DNA of 54,859 nucleotides, taken from Nitrospirota bacterium (GTDB lineage Bacteria > Nitrospirota > Thermodesulfovibrionia > Thermodesulfovibrionales > Dissulfurispiraceae). The stretch lies in contig JAMCVZ010000001.1 in assembly GCA_023476565.1 (NCBI GenBank), forward strand, positions 1 through 54,859, written 5' to 3'. Positions 13,985 through 23,039 of the stretch are shown in pieces. The translations under genes and the position numbers were made by a program. Each line of letters starts with the position of its first letter. Position 1 is the first letter of the stretch. The notes below the pieces were generated by a model. That model saw nothing but the letters and a program-made list of their open reading frames with translations. It did no database searches and had not been told where the DNA came from.

Positions 13985-15580
13985 ATAAGATTAAAATATA
14001 AATACCTTTTACTGACACTGACGCTGCTCACTTTTCTTCCGGGCTGCTCGTGGGAGCCCGGGATCAAATACCCGAATACAATAACCTTTGGAGCTTCAGC
14101 CGATGCAAAACGGCTCATTCCGTTCCTCGCGTCGGACAGTGCATCGGGAGATATAAGCGGGTATCTCTTCAACGGCCTTGTAAAATACGACAAGAACATC
14201 CAGTTGATCGGCGATCTTGCAGAATCATGGGATGTAAGTCCCAACGGGCTTGTCATCACCTTCCATTTAAGAAAAAACGTCAAATGGCATGACGGCGCGG
14301 AATTTACCTCCGATGACGTTGTTTTTACCTATCAGAAGGTAACCGACCCGAAAATACCGACGCCGTACAGCAGCATTTACGGTCCTGTCGATAAGGTCGA
14401 GGCACCCGACAGGTATACGGTGAGAGTCACCTATAAGGAACCATTCGCTCCGGCGCTTGAATCATGGAGCATGGGAATCATCCCCAAACATCTGCTCGAA
14501 GGTAAGGACCTCGCCTCCCCCGAAATAAACCGCAGTCCGGTAGGGACCGGTCCGTATAAAATGGGGGAATGGATTACCGGGCAGAGGGTCACCCTTGAGG
14601 CCTTTGATAATTATTTTGAGGGGAGGCCGAATATCGACCGTATTATTTTCCGGGTAATCCCCGATTCGGCCACCATGTTTCTGGAATTGAAATTCGGCGG
14701 CATTGATTTCATGGGCGTTACGCCTCCGCAATACAAGCTCCAGGTAAATACGGATTTCTTCAATAAATATTTCCAGAAGTTCAGGTATCCGTCTTTCGGC
14801 TACACGTATCTCGGATACAATCTCTTGAATCCTCTATTCTCCGATAAGCGTGTAAGGCAGGCAATAGCTTACGCTCTCAACAAGAAAGAGATTATTGCCG
14901 GGGTCCTTTTGGGGTATGGCACACCCTGCACCGGGCCCTTTCCTCCGGAATCATGGGCCTATAACAAGAATGTCAAAGATTTTGAATACAGCCCGGACAA
15001 GGCAATAAAACTGCTTTCGGAGGCCGGCTGGGAAATGAATCCCTCCGGATTGCTCCAAAAAAACGGCAGGATTTTCTCTTTCACTGTCCTTGTCAATCAG
15101 GGCAACGAGGCCAGGCTGAAGTCCGCGCAGATCATCAAGGAGCAACTCAAGAAGGTCGGCATCGAGATGAACATAAAAGTACTCGAGTGGCAGGCAATGC
15201 TCCACGAATTCATCGATAAAAAGAAATTCGAAGCCATTATCATGGGGTGGGCGTTGTCGAGAGATCCTGACCTCTACGATATATGGCATTCGTCAAAAAC
15301 CAAAGAGGGGGAGTTCAACTTCATCTCTTATAAAAACAAGGAAGTCGACACATTGCTCATAGAGGGCAGGCAGACTTTCGATATTGGAAGACGGAAGAAA
15401 ATATACCACAGGATCCACGAAATCCTTGCTGATGAACAGCCGTACACATTCCTTTACGTTCCCGATGCCCTTCCCGTGCTCCACAAGAGGTTCAAGGGTG
15501 TGGAGAAAGCCCCCCTCGGCATCATGTATGATTTCATCCACTGGTACGTGCCGAAAGACAAAGCGGAGTGGTATAAGTAA
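13985..15580 (+). CDS. Peptide-binding lipoprotein, ABC family 5 (probable AUA start)
   Basis: Solute-binding protein of the DppA/OppA class. After the lipobox LPGC the mature domain has the family signature region with WHDGAEFTSDDVVFTYQ and later YTYLGYNLLNP and RVRQAIAYALNK. About 531 residues. GGAG lies nine bases before an in-frame ATA (13985-13987) that gives a well-formed lipoprotein signal (MRLKYKYLLLTLTLL). The upstream GTG at 13958 has no ribosome site and would add nine polar residues. No permease genes of this transporter family are adjacent, so it is an orphan that may serve a distant system or act as a receptor. The substrate may be peptides; unproven. Confidence 0.88.
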   Translation: MRLKYKYLLLTLTLLTFLPGCSWEPGIKYPNTITFGASADAKRLIPFLASDSASGDISGYLFNGLVKYDKNIQLIGDLAESWDVSPNGLVITFHLRKNVKWHDGAEFTSDDVVFTYQKVTDPKIPTPYSSIYGPVDKVEAPDRYTVRVTYKEPFAPALESWSMGIIPKHLLEGKDLASPEINRSPVGTGPYKMGEWITGQRVTLEAFDNYFEGRPNIDRIIFRVIPDSATMFLELKFGGIDFMGVTPPQYKLQVNTDFFNKYFQKFRYPSFGYTYLGYNLLNPLFSDKRVRQAIAYALNKKEIIAGVLLGYGTPCTGPFPPESWAYNKNVKDFEYSPDKAIKLLSEAGWEMNPSGLLQKNGRIFSFTVLVNQGNEARLKSAQIIKEQLKKVGIEMNIKVLEWQAMLHEFIDKKKFEAIIMGWALSRDPDLYDIWHSSKTKEGEFNFISYKNKEVDTLLIEGRQTFDIGRRKKIYHRIHEILADEQPYTFLYVPDALPVLHKRFKGVEKAPLGIMYDFIHWYVPKDKAEWYK

Positions 15581-15598
15581 ACCCTGGAAGGATCGGAT

Positions 15599-15627
15599 GG
15601 GGTCAATTCTTTGATTTTGACAATTCC
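15599..15627. repeat. Short GGGGTCAA...TTGAC repeat-like sequence
   Basis: GGGGTCAATTC followed by an inverted TTGAC gives a small hairpin (arms 15602-15606 and 15617-15621) in the 139-base gap before the ABC-2 pair. It resembles short REP-like sequences common near Y1 transposase genes, from memory only. A single copy is seen in this window. Confidence 0.3.
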
Positions 15628-15719
15628 ACCTCAATTCGCGCTACAATCCCCCGCAGGTTCTTATCTCTCTCCAATCTCTCCCGCAGCATTTTATGCCGAT
15701 TTGAGTTAAACTTAAGGAT

Positions 15720-16703
15720 ATGTCCATAATAACCGTAGAAAATTTAACAAAAAAATTCGGCCCTATTGCAGCCGTTGACGGGATATCCTTCGGGGTTGAA
15801 AAGGGCTCGATATTCGGCTTTCTCGGGCCCAACGGCGCGGGGAAGACGACGACCATCAATATCCTCTGCACACTTCTATCCCTGACATCCGGAAAGGCGC
15901 TGATAGATGGTCACGATTGCATGAAAGAATCGTCCGAAGTCAGGAAGAAGATAGGCATCGTCTTCCAGGATAATACGCTCGACAAGGAACTCACCGCATA
16001 TGAAAATCTGCTCTTTCATTCCTATCTGTATAATGTCCCGAAAAATGACAGGAAGCCGAGAATAGAGGATGCGCTGAATTTTGTCGGGCTGTATGAGAGA
16101 AGTAATGAACCGGTGAAACGGTTTTCCGGCGGCATGAAGCGACGGCTGGAAGTGGCAAGGAGCATTGTCCATCAGCCCAAAGTATTGTTCCTCGACGAGC
16201 CGACCCTCGGGCTCGACCCGCAGAGCAGGACGAGCCTGTGGGAATTCATATCAAAGCTGCCCGAGAAACACGGGGTCACCATATTCATGACCACTCATTA
16301 CATGGAAGAGGCCGAGATTTGCAATAAAATAGCCATTATCGATAAGGGAAAGATTATTGCCCAGGGCTCGCCGGAAGACCTGAAAAAGATGGTCGGCGGC
16401 GATGTCATCTACCTGAAGACAAAGGATAACAGGAAAGCGATAAAAGATATAAAAGAGGCCCTGAACCTCGATGCAGAAGAACAGGACGGGGAGATCTACC
16501 TGTCGGCAGCGAGGGGGGATGCCTGCATTCCTACGCTCATACAAACCCTGGCCGATATGGTTATCTCTGTGCGGCTCCAACGGCCTACGCTCAATGACGT
16601 ATTTTTAAAGCTTACAGGCAAGGCCATACGGCCCGAGGCGGTATCAGGCGGGAACGAAATTAAAGAGGCCATACGGTCTTATAGAAGAAAATTCGACAAA
16701 TGA
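15720..16703 (+). CDS. ABC-2 type transporter ATPase (DrrA-like)
   Basis: ATP-binding subunit of an exporter, 327 residues. Walker A GPNGAGKTT (about 38-46), Q-loop VFQDNTLD, signature FSGGMKRRLEVARS, Walker B LFLDEPTLGLDP and switch His in TTHYMEEAE are intact. The C-terminal extension of about 90 residues (DVFLKLTGKAIRPE) is the DrrA/NodI type. It overlaps the permease by four bases (ATGA), so the two form one translated unit. Substrates of this class include drugs, lipids and polysaccharides; the sequence does not decide. Confidence 0.93.
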   Translation: MSIITVENLTKKFGPIAAVDGISFGVEKGSIFGFLGPNGAGKTTTINILCTLLSLTSGKALIDGHDCMKESSEVRKKIGIVFQDNTLDKELTAYENLLFHSYLYNVPKNDRKPRIEDALNFVGLYERSNEPVKRFSGGMKRRLEVARSIVHQPKVLFLDEPTLGLDPQSRTSLWEFISKLPEKHGVTIFMTTHYMEEAEICNKIAIIDKGKIIAQGSPEDLKKMVGGDVIYLKTKDNRKAIKDIKEALNLDAEEQDGEIYLSAARGDACIPTLIQTLADMVISVRLQRPTLNDVFLKLTGKAIRPEAVSGGNEIKEAIRSYRRKFDK

Positions 16704-17470
16704 TCAGATCGGATTTTAACGCCATATACGTTATCGTTGCACGGGAACTCATAAAGTTTGTCAGGGAAAAAGGAAGACTGATATCCACCCTCGCCCGGCC
16801 CCTCGTCTGGCTGTTTCTCGTCGGGGGCGGCATGTCGAAAATGGTGTCCCCTGATATGGGGGTCCCCTACATACAATTCATCTTCCCCGGCATAATAGGA
16901 ATGACCATCCTCTTCAGTTCCATATTCTCGTCCATATCCATCATCTGGGACAAGGAATTCGGTTTCATGAAGGAGATGCTGGCAGCGCCTGTCTCCAGGT
17001 TTTCCATTGTGGTGGGCAAGGCCCTGAGCGGCACCGCAGTATCGACAATACAGGCATTGGTCATACTGCTGCTCTTCCCCGTCATCGGCCTGAAGCTCGG
17101 CATAATACAAATCCTCTTTATCCTCTGTATCTCGATAATCCTGTCATTCTGCCTCTCTGCGCTCGGCATACTCATCGCGACATTTTACGAGAATTTCGAA
17201 AGCTTCAGCGTGATCATGAATTTCATCGTTATGCCGATGTTCTTCCTGTCAGGCGCAATGTACCCGGTCAGGCTCCTGCCCCCTGTGCTCGGCATATTTA
17301 CAAGGATCAACCCGCTGACCTACGGTATAGACGCTTTGAAATACATGGTGCTTCCTGAGAAAAAATTGCTCACGCAGGACTTTCCCCTGGGCCTCGATAT
17401 CTCAGTGATCGCCGTAACTTCGGTCATCTTCGTTGTCATTGCAGCGAATGTTTTTGAAAGGCGGAAGTGA
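16700..17470 (+). CDS. ABC-2 type transporter permease
   Basis: Membrane partner of the preceding ATPase, 256 residues with six predicted membrane segments. The conserved ABC-2 signature is in MFFLSGAMYPVRLLPPVLG and NPLTYGIDALKYM. An N-terminal amphipathic helix with ELIKFVREKGRL precedes TM1. It is the only permease gene, so the transporter is probably a homodimer of each subunit. The locus ends here and a promoter for the next lipoprotein gene follows. Confidence 0.93.
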   Translation: MIRSDFNAIYVIVARELIKFVREKGRLISTLARPLVWLFLVGGGMSKMVSPDMGVPYIQFIFPGIIGMTILFSSIFSSISIIWDKEFGFMKEMLAAPVSRFSIVVGKALSGTAVSTIQALVILLLFPVIGLKLGIIQILFILCISIILSFCLSALGILIATFYENFESFSVIMNFIVMPMFFLSGAMYPVRLLPPVLGIFTRINPLTYGIDALKYMVLPEKKLLTQDFPLGLDISVIAVTSVIFVVIAANVFERRK

Positions 17471-17497
17471 AGGAAACATGGAAAAAACACTTTATTC

Positions 17498-17526
17498 TTG
17501 ACAAGGATTTCTATATATGTTAATAA
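17498..17526 (+). promoter_or_regulatory. Promoter of the small lipoprotein gene
   Basis: Perfect TTGACA (17498-17503) with TAATAA (17521-17526) 17 bases away in an AT-rich stretch. A leader of about 50 bases with AAGGAGGTGA before the GTG follows. A strong ribosome site and consensus -35 suggest high expression. Confidence 0.55.
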
Positions 17527-17586
17527 TTTAGATGGTATGAATATTACCTTATTCTATAGTATGTTTTTGGAAGGAGGTGACTAATA

Positions 17587-17793
17587 GTGAAAAAGGTTTT
17601 AGCTTTAATACTTTCTTTATTGCTCGTTGTAGCATTTACCTTTGCAGTTGGCTGCAAAAAGGCTGAAGAGCAGAAACCCGCAGAGGCTCCTGCACCTGCT
17701 CCGGCTCCAGCTCCTGAGCAGAAGCCTGGTGAAGCTCCGGCTCCTGCACCTGCTCCGGCTCCTGAGAAACCAGCAGACGCTCAGAAGAAGTAG
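17587..17793 (+). CDS. Small Pro/Ala-repeat lipoprotein
   Basis: A 68-residue secreted lipoprotein. A classic type II signal (about 1-22) ends in FAVGC, which lipidates the Cys, followed by KKAEEQKP and two blocks of alternating Ala-Pro (APAPAPAP) separated by EQKPGE. The tail is disordered and acidic-basic mixed, like the linkers that let lipoproteins span periplasmic space. GTG start with AAGGAGGTGA eight bases upstream. It is monocistronic: own promoter upstream and a strong terminator just after. No enzymatic domain; function unknown. The strong expression signals suggest an abundant envelope spacer. Confidence 0.85.
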   Translation: MKKVLALILSLLLVVAFTFAVGCKKAEEQKPAEAPAPAPAPAPEQKPGEAPAPAPAPAPEKPADAQKK

Positions 17794-17804
17794 TATTTAT
17801 AAAA

Positions 17805-17846
17805 AACACCATGAGGGCGAAAAAGCCCTCATGGTGTTGCTTTTTT
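17805..17846 (+). terminator. Rho-independent terminator
   Basis: Perfect 14-bp stem (17805-17818 with 17825-17838, AACACCATGAGGGC) around a six-base A-rich loop, followed by GC and six T. Ends the small lipoprotein transcript and insulates rimP. Confidence 0.95.
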
Positions 17847-17932
17847 GTACCAAAAACTGTTATATTTTAAGTATATTTACAGCAGAAAAATCCTTGAAGA
17901 GTGGGTAGTCCCACTCTTTTGTTTTAATAGGC

Positions 17933-18418
17933 ATGATGGATACCAATAGCGCAAAACAAAAAGTTTATAAACTGGCCTCTCAGGTAGCTGAAGAAGAGGG
18001 CCTGGAACTTGTGAGTGCGGATATTCTCGGCACGGGCAGAAGGCTCCTGGTGCGGGTTGTTGTCGACAAGGAAGGTGGGGTAACCATCGGAGACTGCGAA
18101 AGAATGAGCAGAAGCCTCGAGGCCTTGATGGATGTGGAGGACCCGATAAAAGGTCCTTATGTCCTCGAAGTATCATCACCCGGACTTGACAGGCCGCTTA
18201 CACAGCAAAGGGACTTTGAAAAGAACATAGGTAAACTTGTCCGTATCGTTACGACCGAAAAAATCGACAACCAGACGTTCCTTATCGGCAGGATCTCCGA
18301 TGTCGGGGATGGGTGGATAAGGCTGAACATTGAGAGCAAGGGTCACGGTAAGGATTTGTTTGTTCCTCTTGACAGGGTTTCGAAGGCAAGGCTTGAAATA
18401 GAGATGAAAAAGGGGTAA
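17933..18418 (+). CDS. rimP: Ribosome maturation factor RimP
   Basis: Cytoplasmic factor for 30S assembly, 161 residues. The N-terminal domain has the conserved GLELVSADILG and VVVDKEGGVTIGDCERMSR segments; the motif YVLEVSSPGLDRPL is diagnostic. The C-terminal Sm-like barrel follows (about 90-160). Two ATG codons in tandem (17933, 17936) make the start ambiguous by one codon. It precedes nusA by five bases, the usual rimP-nusA order, though infB does not follow here; recG does. Confidence 0.97.
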   Translation: MMDTNSAKQKVYKLASQVAEEEGLELVSADILGTGRRLLVRVVVDKEGGVTIGDCERMSRSLEALMDVEDPIKGPYVLEVSSPGLDRPLTQQRDFEKNIGKLVRIVTTEKIDNQTFLIGRISDVGDGWIRLNIESKGHGKDLFVPLDRVSKARLEIEMKKG

Positions 18419-18423
18419 CGGCG

Positions 18424-19542
18424 ATGACAAAAGAACTTTGCATGGTAATAGATCAGATCAGCAGGGAGAAGGGAATCTCACGGGACGCTTTGTTGAGGGT
18501 CCTGGAGGCGGCGCTGCTTTCCGCGGTCCGGAAGAGATTCGGCGGCAGGACCAATATAACCCTGCAGATTGACCCGAAGACGTGCACTATCGAGGCGTTC
18601 GAGGTTAAAACGGTCGTTGAATCGGTAAATGACAAGAATGAAGAGATCAGCCTTAAAGAGGCTGCAGCCATCTCTCCTGACAAGAAAGCCGGCGATACTG
18701 TTGAAATACCGGTCCCCCTCCATGACCTCGGCAGAATAGCGGCCCAGACCGCCAAGCAGGTTATTTTCCAGAGGGTACGGGAAGCCGAGAGGGATATTAT
18801 CTATGATGAATTCAAGGACAAGGTGGGACAGATAGTAAGCGGCACCGTGGTGAGGAAGGAAAAAAATACCTATATCGTGAGCATAGGCAAGACCGAAGCG
18901 TTTCTGACACAACGTGATACCCTGCCGAACGAGACCTTGAAGAGGGGCGATATCGTCAAGGCATATCTTGCCGAAGTCAAGCAGACATCGAAGGGGCCCG
19001 CCATCATACTATCGAGGACGGACCCCCATTTTATAGTCGGCCTCTTCAAAATGGAAGTCCCCGAAATAAGCGACGGGGTCGTTATTATCAAGGGGCTCGC
19101 GAGGGAACCGGGAGAAAGGACAAAGATCGCGGTAGCTTCGAAAGACCCTTCCGTAGATGCGGTAGGCGCCTGCGTCGGCATGAAAGGGACAAGGGTCCAG
19201 TCCATCGTCAGGGAACTCAGAGGGGAGAGGATCGATATTATCCCCTGGAGCGAGGACCCGCGCATATTTATAGCACGGGCGCTTACGCCTGCGACTGTCG
19301 ACAGGGTCGGGATCAGTGAGAATGAAGAGGAGAAGACAGCCATGGTGATAGCCGATGACCAGCAACTGTCACTCGCGATCGGCAAACGCGGCCAGAACAT
19401 AAAATTAGCGACAAAATTGACCGGTTGGGAGATAGAGATACTGAGCGAATCCGAATACTCGAAGATAAAGATGGAGGAAACGAATAAGTCTCTCGACAAG
19501 GCAATCATGGAGACGAGACAGTCAAAGAGTAATGAGTCATGA
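18424..19542 (+). CDS. nusA: Transcription termination/antitermination factor NusA
   Basis: RNA polymerase-associated elongation factor, 372 residues. N-terminal polymerase-binding domain (about 1-125), S1 domain (about 130-200, GQIVSGTVVRKEKNTYIVSIG), and two KH domains (about 230-345) with GACVGMKGTRVQSI and LAIGKRGQNIKLA. The C-terminal acidic repeats of gammaproteobacterial NusA are absent, as in most phyla. The final codons overlap recG by 11 bases. Confidence 0.97.
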   Translation: MTKELCMVIDQISREKGISRDALLRVLEAALLSAVRKRFGGRTNITLQIDPKTCTIEAFEVKTVVESVNDKNEEISLKEAAAISPDKKAGDTVEIPVPLHDLGRIAAQTAKQVIFQRVREAERDIIYDEFKDKVGQIVSGTVVRKEKNTYIVSIGKTEAFLTQRDTLPNETLKRGDIVKAYLAEVKQTSKGPAIILSRTDPHFIVGLFKMEVPEISDGVVIIKGLAREPGERTKIAVASKDPSVDAVGACVGMKGTRVQSIVRELRGERIDIIPWSEDPRIFIARALTPATVDRVGISENEEEKTAMVIADDQQLSLAIGKRGQNIKLATKLTGWEIEILSESEYSKIKMEETNKSLDKAIMETRQSKSNES

Positions 19543-21640
19543 CCTGTCATCGCCTGTTCAGTATATAAAGGGCGTTGGCCCCCAAAGGGCCGGACTACTT
19601 TCCCGCCTTGGCATAACCACCATAAGGGACTCCCTCTTCTACCTGCCCTGCAGGTACGAGGACAGGAGTTCCGCAAAAAAAATAGTTCACCTCTCATACG
19701 ATGTATTCCATACGATAACGGGCAAGGTTGTAAGCGCCGAAGTCGTCACGCCGAACCCGCGAAGACCGAGACTGAAAATTTTCGAGGTTGTCATTACCGA
19801 CGGCAGCGGGCTTTTAAAGGCAAAGTGGTTCAATCAGATATACCTGAAGCGGATATTCAAGCCCGGCCAGGAAGTCGTTTTGTACGGCCTGGTCAAGCGA
19901 AACTACTGGGGCGCAGGGTTCGAGCTCACCAATCCCGAGTACGAGATACTGGATGAATCCGACAGCGCTTCCGCACCGGCCAATTCGGTTCAAATACATA
20001 CGGGCAGGGTAGTTCCCCTGTACAGGCTGACCGAGGGGCTGAGCCAGAAACAGCTCAGGAATATCATACACGCTGTCCTGGGCAGTTCGATATCCTCACT
20101 GGAGGATACCACCCCCGCAGAAATCATTAAAGCTCTCGGACTGCCCGGCCTGCAGGAAAGCCTGATGAATGTCCACTTCCCGGAGGCGTCCGATGCCCTG
20201 GAGGACTTTAACAGGGGGGTAAGTCTTTACCACCAGAGGTTGGCATTTGATGAGCTCTTTATACTCCAACTCGGCCTCGCTGCCCTTAAAAGGGGCGAGG
20301 TACTGGAAAAGGGGATTGCCTTCTCCCCTGACGGGAGATCCATAAACAGACTTCTGGGCGCCCTCCCCTTCAAGCTGACAAAGGCACAGGAAAGGGTATT
20401 TGAAGACATATTGCGGGACATGAGGGCGCCCGTTCCCATGAACAGGCTTATACAGGGAGATGTCGGTTCAGGCAAGACGATAGTCGCGCTCCTGTCAATG
20501 CTTGCCGCCGTTGAATCAGGATACCAGGCCGCATTGATGGCGCCGACGGAAATCCTCGCAGAGCAGCACTATATAAATATCCACAGGCTTGTGGAGGACC
20601 TCGGGCTGACAATACAGCTCCTTACCGGAAGCAGGAAAAACAAAGGCCTCGATACCATTTCATCGGGTAATGCCGACATTGTAATCGGCACCCACGCCTT
20701 GATCCAGGAAGGGGTGTCCTTCAAGAAATTAGGCCTTATCGTGATAGATGAACAGCACCGGTTCGGAGTCATGCAGAGGGCGACCCTCAAGAAGAAAGGG
20801 ACCAACCCGGATACGCTCATTATGACCGCCACGCCGATACCGAGGACGCTCGCGCTCACGCTCTACGGCGATCTCGATTACTCGGTAATCGATGAGCTCC
20901 CCCCCAACAGAAGCCCGGTCATTACCAGGCAGGTCTATGAGAAACAGAAGCATTCAGTTTACCGGCTCATCGAGGACGAGGCGAAAAAGGGAAGGCAGAT
21001 ATATGTAGTCTATCCCGTTATAGAGGAAACGGATAAGACTAACCTTAAAGCCGCCATAACGGGCAGGGAGGCCTTCCAGATGAAATTCCCCCAGCTCAAG
21101 GTCGGGTTGATCCACGGGAGGATGAAACCCGCCGAGAGGGAGGAGATAATGAGAGAGTTCAAGAGCGGCTCTATCCACATCCTCGTATCCACCACGGTGA
21201 TAGAAGTGGGCGTTGACGTGCCAAATGCGACCTTAATGATTATAATACATGCGGAACGGTTCGGCCTTGCACAGTTGCACCAGTTGCGGGGAAGGGTCGG
21301 CAGGGGCGGCAGCCAGGCTTACTGCATACTCCTGAGCTACGGCTTGACCGAAGATTCGAAAAGAAGGCTTGACGTGATGGTCAAAACCAATGACGGGTTT
21401 ATTATCGCTGAAGAGGATTTGAACATACGCGGCCCGGGCGAATTCTTCGGCACAAAGCAGTCGGGCATGCCCGACCTCAAAGTAGCGAATATAGTAAGGG
21501 ATGTCAAACTGCTGGAGGCGGCGCGCAAAGAGGCCTTTTCGCTCATGGAAAAGGACCCGTCCCTCAGCGCATATCCCCGGCTCAGAAATTCCCTTGAGGA
21601 CTTCTGGGGAAAGAGACTTGAATTGTTTAAAACAGCGTAA
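19532..21640 (+). CDS. recG: ATP-dependent DNA helicase RecG
   Basis: Branch-migration helicase that remodels stalled forks and Holliday junctions. 702 residues with an N-terminal wedge/OB domain (about 55-150), Walker A GDVGSGKT at about residue 310, the DEQHRFG box, motif III TATPIPRTLAL and motif VI QLRGRVGRG. ATG at 19532 lies inside the nusA coding end, so the two are coupled. A heptamer hairpin follows the stop at once. Confidence 0.97.
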   Translation: MSHDLSSPVQYIKGVGPQRAGLLSRLGITTIRDSLFYLPCRYEDRSSAKKIVHLSYDVFHTITGKVVSAEVVTPNPRRPRLKIFEVVITDGSGLLKAKWFNQIYLKRIFKPGQEVVLYGLVKRNYWGAGFELTNPEYEILDESDSASAPANSVQIHTGRVVPLYRLTEGLSQKQLRNIIHAVLGSSISSLEDTTPAEIIKALGLPGLQESLMNVHFPEASDALEDFNRGVSLYHQRLAFDELFILQLGLAALKRGEVLEKGIAFSPDGRSINRLLGALPFKLTKAQERVFEDILRDMRAPVPMNRLIQGDVGSGKTIVALLSMLAAVESGYQAALMAPTEILAEQHYINIHRLVEDLGLTIQLLTGSRKNKGLDTISSGNADIVIGTHALIQEGVSFKKLGLIVIDEQHRFGVMQRATLKKKGTNPDTLIMTATPIPRTLALTLYGDLDYSVIDELPPNRSPVITRQVYEKQKHSVYRLIEDEAKKGRQIYVVYPVIEETDKTNLKAAITGREAFQMKFPQLKVGLIHGRMKPAEREEIMREFKSGSIHILVSTTVIEVGVDVPNATLMIIIHAERFGLAQLHQLRGRVGRGGSQAYCILLSYGLTEDSKRRLDVMVKTNDGFIIAEEDLNIRGPGEFFGTKQSGMPDLKVANIVRDVKLLEAARKEAFSLMEKDPSLSAYPRLRNSLEDFWGKRLELFKTA

Positions 21641-21643
21641 AGG

Positions 21644-21720
21644 CAGTAACGAGTGACGAGTTATAAGTAATAAGCAACAGATTATAAGCCTCTCAACTCG
21701 TTACTCATCACTCGTTACTG
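21644..21720. repeat. Heptamer-hairpin element, GTAACGA type
   Basis: Left arm of five heptamers (GTAACGA GTGACGA GTTATAA GTAATAA GCAACAG, 21645-21679) and complementary right arm 21696-21720. It is the clearest copy of the period-7 pattern and lies between recG and a small coiled-coil gene. Confidence 0.92.
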
Positions 21721-21738
21721 TCCTTAAAAGGAGGCCCT

Positions 21739-22050
21739 ATGTTAAGCAGGGTAAAAAAGGATCTGGATAGCGGCATTGAGAAATTGAAGTGGTTTTCCTC
21801 TCTGATGTCCGAACGGGTAAGAATCGAGATCGCCATATTCAAATTGCTGTACAAATCCGAGGAAATGAAAAAGCAGAGGGACAAGCTGCTCAGGCAGATC
21901 GGGGAGGAAGTCTACGAGATGAGAGGCAAGGACAAGAACGTTTATGCCAATAAAGAGATCGCACACGCGATCAAGGAGCTTGAAGCACTGGAACCGGAAA
22001 TAAAGGAGACGGCTGAAAAGGCGTCGGAAATCAGCAAGCTGGTATCATGA
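21739..22050 (+). CDS. Small coiled-coil protein of unknown function
   Basis: 103 residues, almost entirely helical and charged, with no signal peptide or membrane segment. Long heptad-like helices (EEMKKQRDKLLRQIGEEVYE and the C-terminal EPEIKETAEKASEISK) suggest a coiled-coil dimer. I considered ZapA and phasin-like families, but no signature supports either. GGAGG lies six bases before the ATG, indicating good translation. It is followed closely by the prepilin peptidase gene. Confidence 0.8.
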   Translation: MLSRVKKDLDSGIEKLKWFSSLMSERVRIEIAIFKLLYKSEEMKKQRDKLLRQIGEEVYEMRGKDKNVYANKEIAHAIKELEALEPEIKETAEKASEISKLVS

Positions 22051-22075
22051 AACTATTCCTTAACGGTATTGAACA

Positions 22076-22909
22076 ATGCCCGGTTATCTTGAATTAATCA
22101 CCTTCGTTTTCGGGCTCATCGTGGGCTCATTTCTTAATGTCTGCATCTACAGGCTGCCCCGGGATATCTCGGTGGTCAGGCCTCCGTCGGCATGTCCCCT
22201 CTGCACTACGAGGATCAGGCCCTGGGAAAACATCCCGGTTGTAAGCTTTCTCTTTTTAAGAGGCAAATGCAGGCATTGCGGCGAACTGATCTCAATCCGC
22301 TACCCGCTTGTCGAACTGCTGAACGGTATTTTCTATGTATCGGTATTCAGACACTTCGGTCCTGGCTGGCATCTCCCTTTCCTCCTTGCCCTTGCATCAG
22401 CCATGGTAGTGATAACATTCATTGATCTGGATTTCCAGGTAATCCCCGATGTTATCACGCTGCCCGGCATTATCGTCGGGATCGTGGGGGCATCCCTTTT
22501 TATACCTGACCCGTTTCTAACCGCAGATGTCGGGCCCCGGATTCCAGACTTTATAAATTTTCAACCAGCGATCATAAACCATCAGGCAATCGTAGGTTTT
22601 AAAAATTCCCTTATCGGACTGCTCTTAGGGGGTGGACTGTTTTATCTCATTGCCGTTTTGAGCAGGGGCGGCATGGGAGGCGGGGACATAAAGATGATGG
22701 CCATGGTAGGGGCGTTTATGGGCTGGAAGGCCGTTCTCCTCACCACTTTCCTGGGGAGCCTTACCGGCTCCGTTGTCGGCATATTCCTGATGATCGCAAA
22801 AGGGAAAGGCAGAAAGGCGAAAATACCGTTCGGGCCGTTTCTGGCGCTTGGCGCGCTTATAACCCTGTTCCTCGGCGGCAATATTTTAAGATGGTATTTT
22901 CATATGTAA
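22076..22909 (+). CDS. pilD: Type IV prepilin peptidase / N-methyltransferase
   Basis: Bifunctional inner-membrane aspartyl protease that cleaves type IV prepilin and pseudopilin leaders and methylates the new N-terminus. 277 residues. The N-terminal cytoplasmic loop keeps both zinc-type cysteine pairs (CPLC and CRHC, about residues 40-68). The catalytic aspartates are in FIDLDFQVIPD (about 122-132) and GGGDIKMM (about 202-209). About seven further membrane segments. No pilin gene is in the window. A stretch near residues 155-173 (IPDFINFQPAIINHQ) looks longer than usual. Confidence 0.95.
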   Translation: MPGYLELITFVFGLIVGSFLNVCIYRLPRDISVVRPPSACPLCTTRIRPWENIPVVSFLFLRGKCRHCGELISIRYPLVELLNGIFYVSVFRHFGPGWHLPFLLALASAMVVITFIDLDFQVIPDVITLPGIIVGIVGASLFIPDPFLTADVGPRIPDFINFQPAIINHQAIVGFKNSLIGLLLGGGLFYLIAVLSRGGMGGGDIKMMAMVGAFMGWKAVLLTTFLGSLTGSVVGIFLMIAKGKGRKAKIPFGPFLALGALITLFLGGNILRWYFHM

Positions 22910-23039
22910 ATAAGTTAATATATCAGTTCCCGGTTCAACAGCCTGCATTCCCCAGTCCAGAATAATTCATGAGGAATCGATATCCACCTTATATAAGCGA
23001 CTGTCGACCGGAGATCACCGGCTGAATTGTGAGGATTAT

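Noticed and set aside
17587-17793. Small lipoprotein considered as a bacteriocin precursor
   Set aside because: Lipobox and Ala-Pro spacers indicate an envelope lipoprotein; no modification or immunity genes.
18870-19697. 275-residue minus-strand frame over nusA and recG
   Set aside because: Antisense shadow of two certain genes; low complexity.
21739-22050. Coiled-coil protein considered as ZapA
   Set aside because: Length is similar but no ZapA signature; left as unknown.
22500-22600. Possible repeat insertion in the prepilin peptidase
   Set aside because: The region looks longer than usual but has no clean period 7 or complementary arm.
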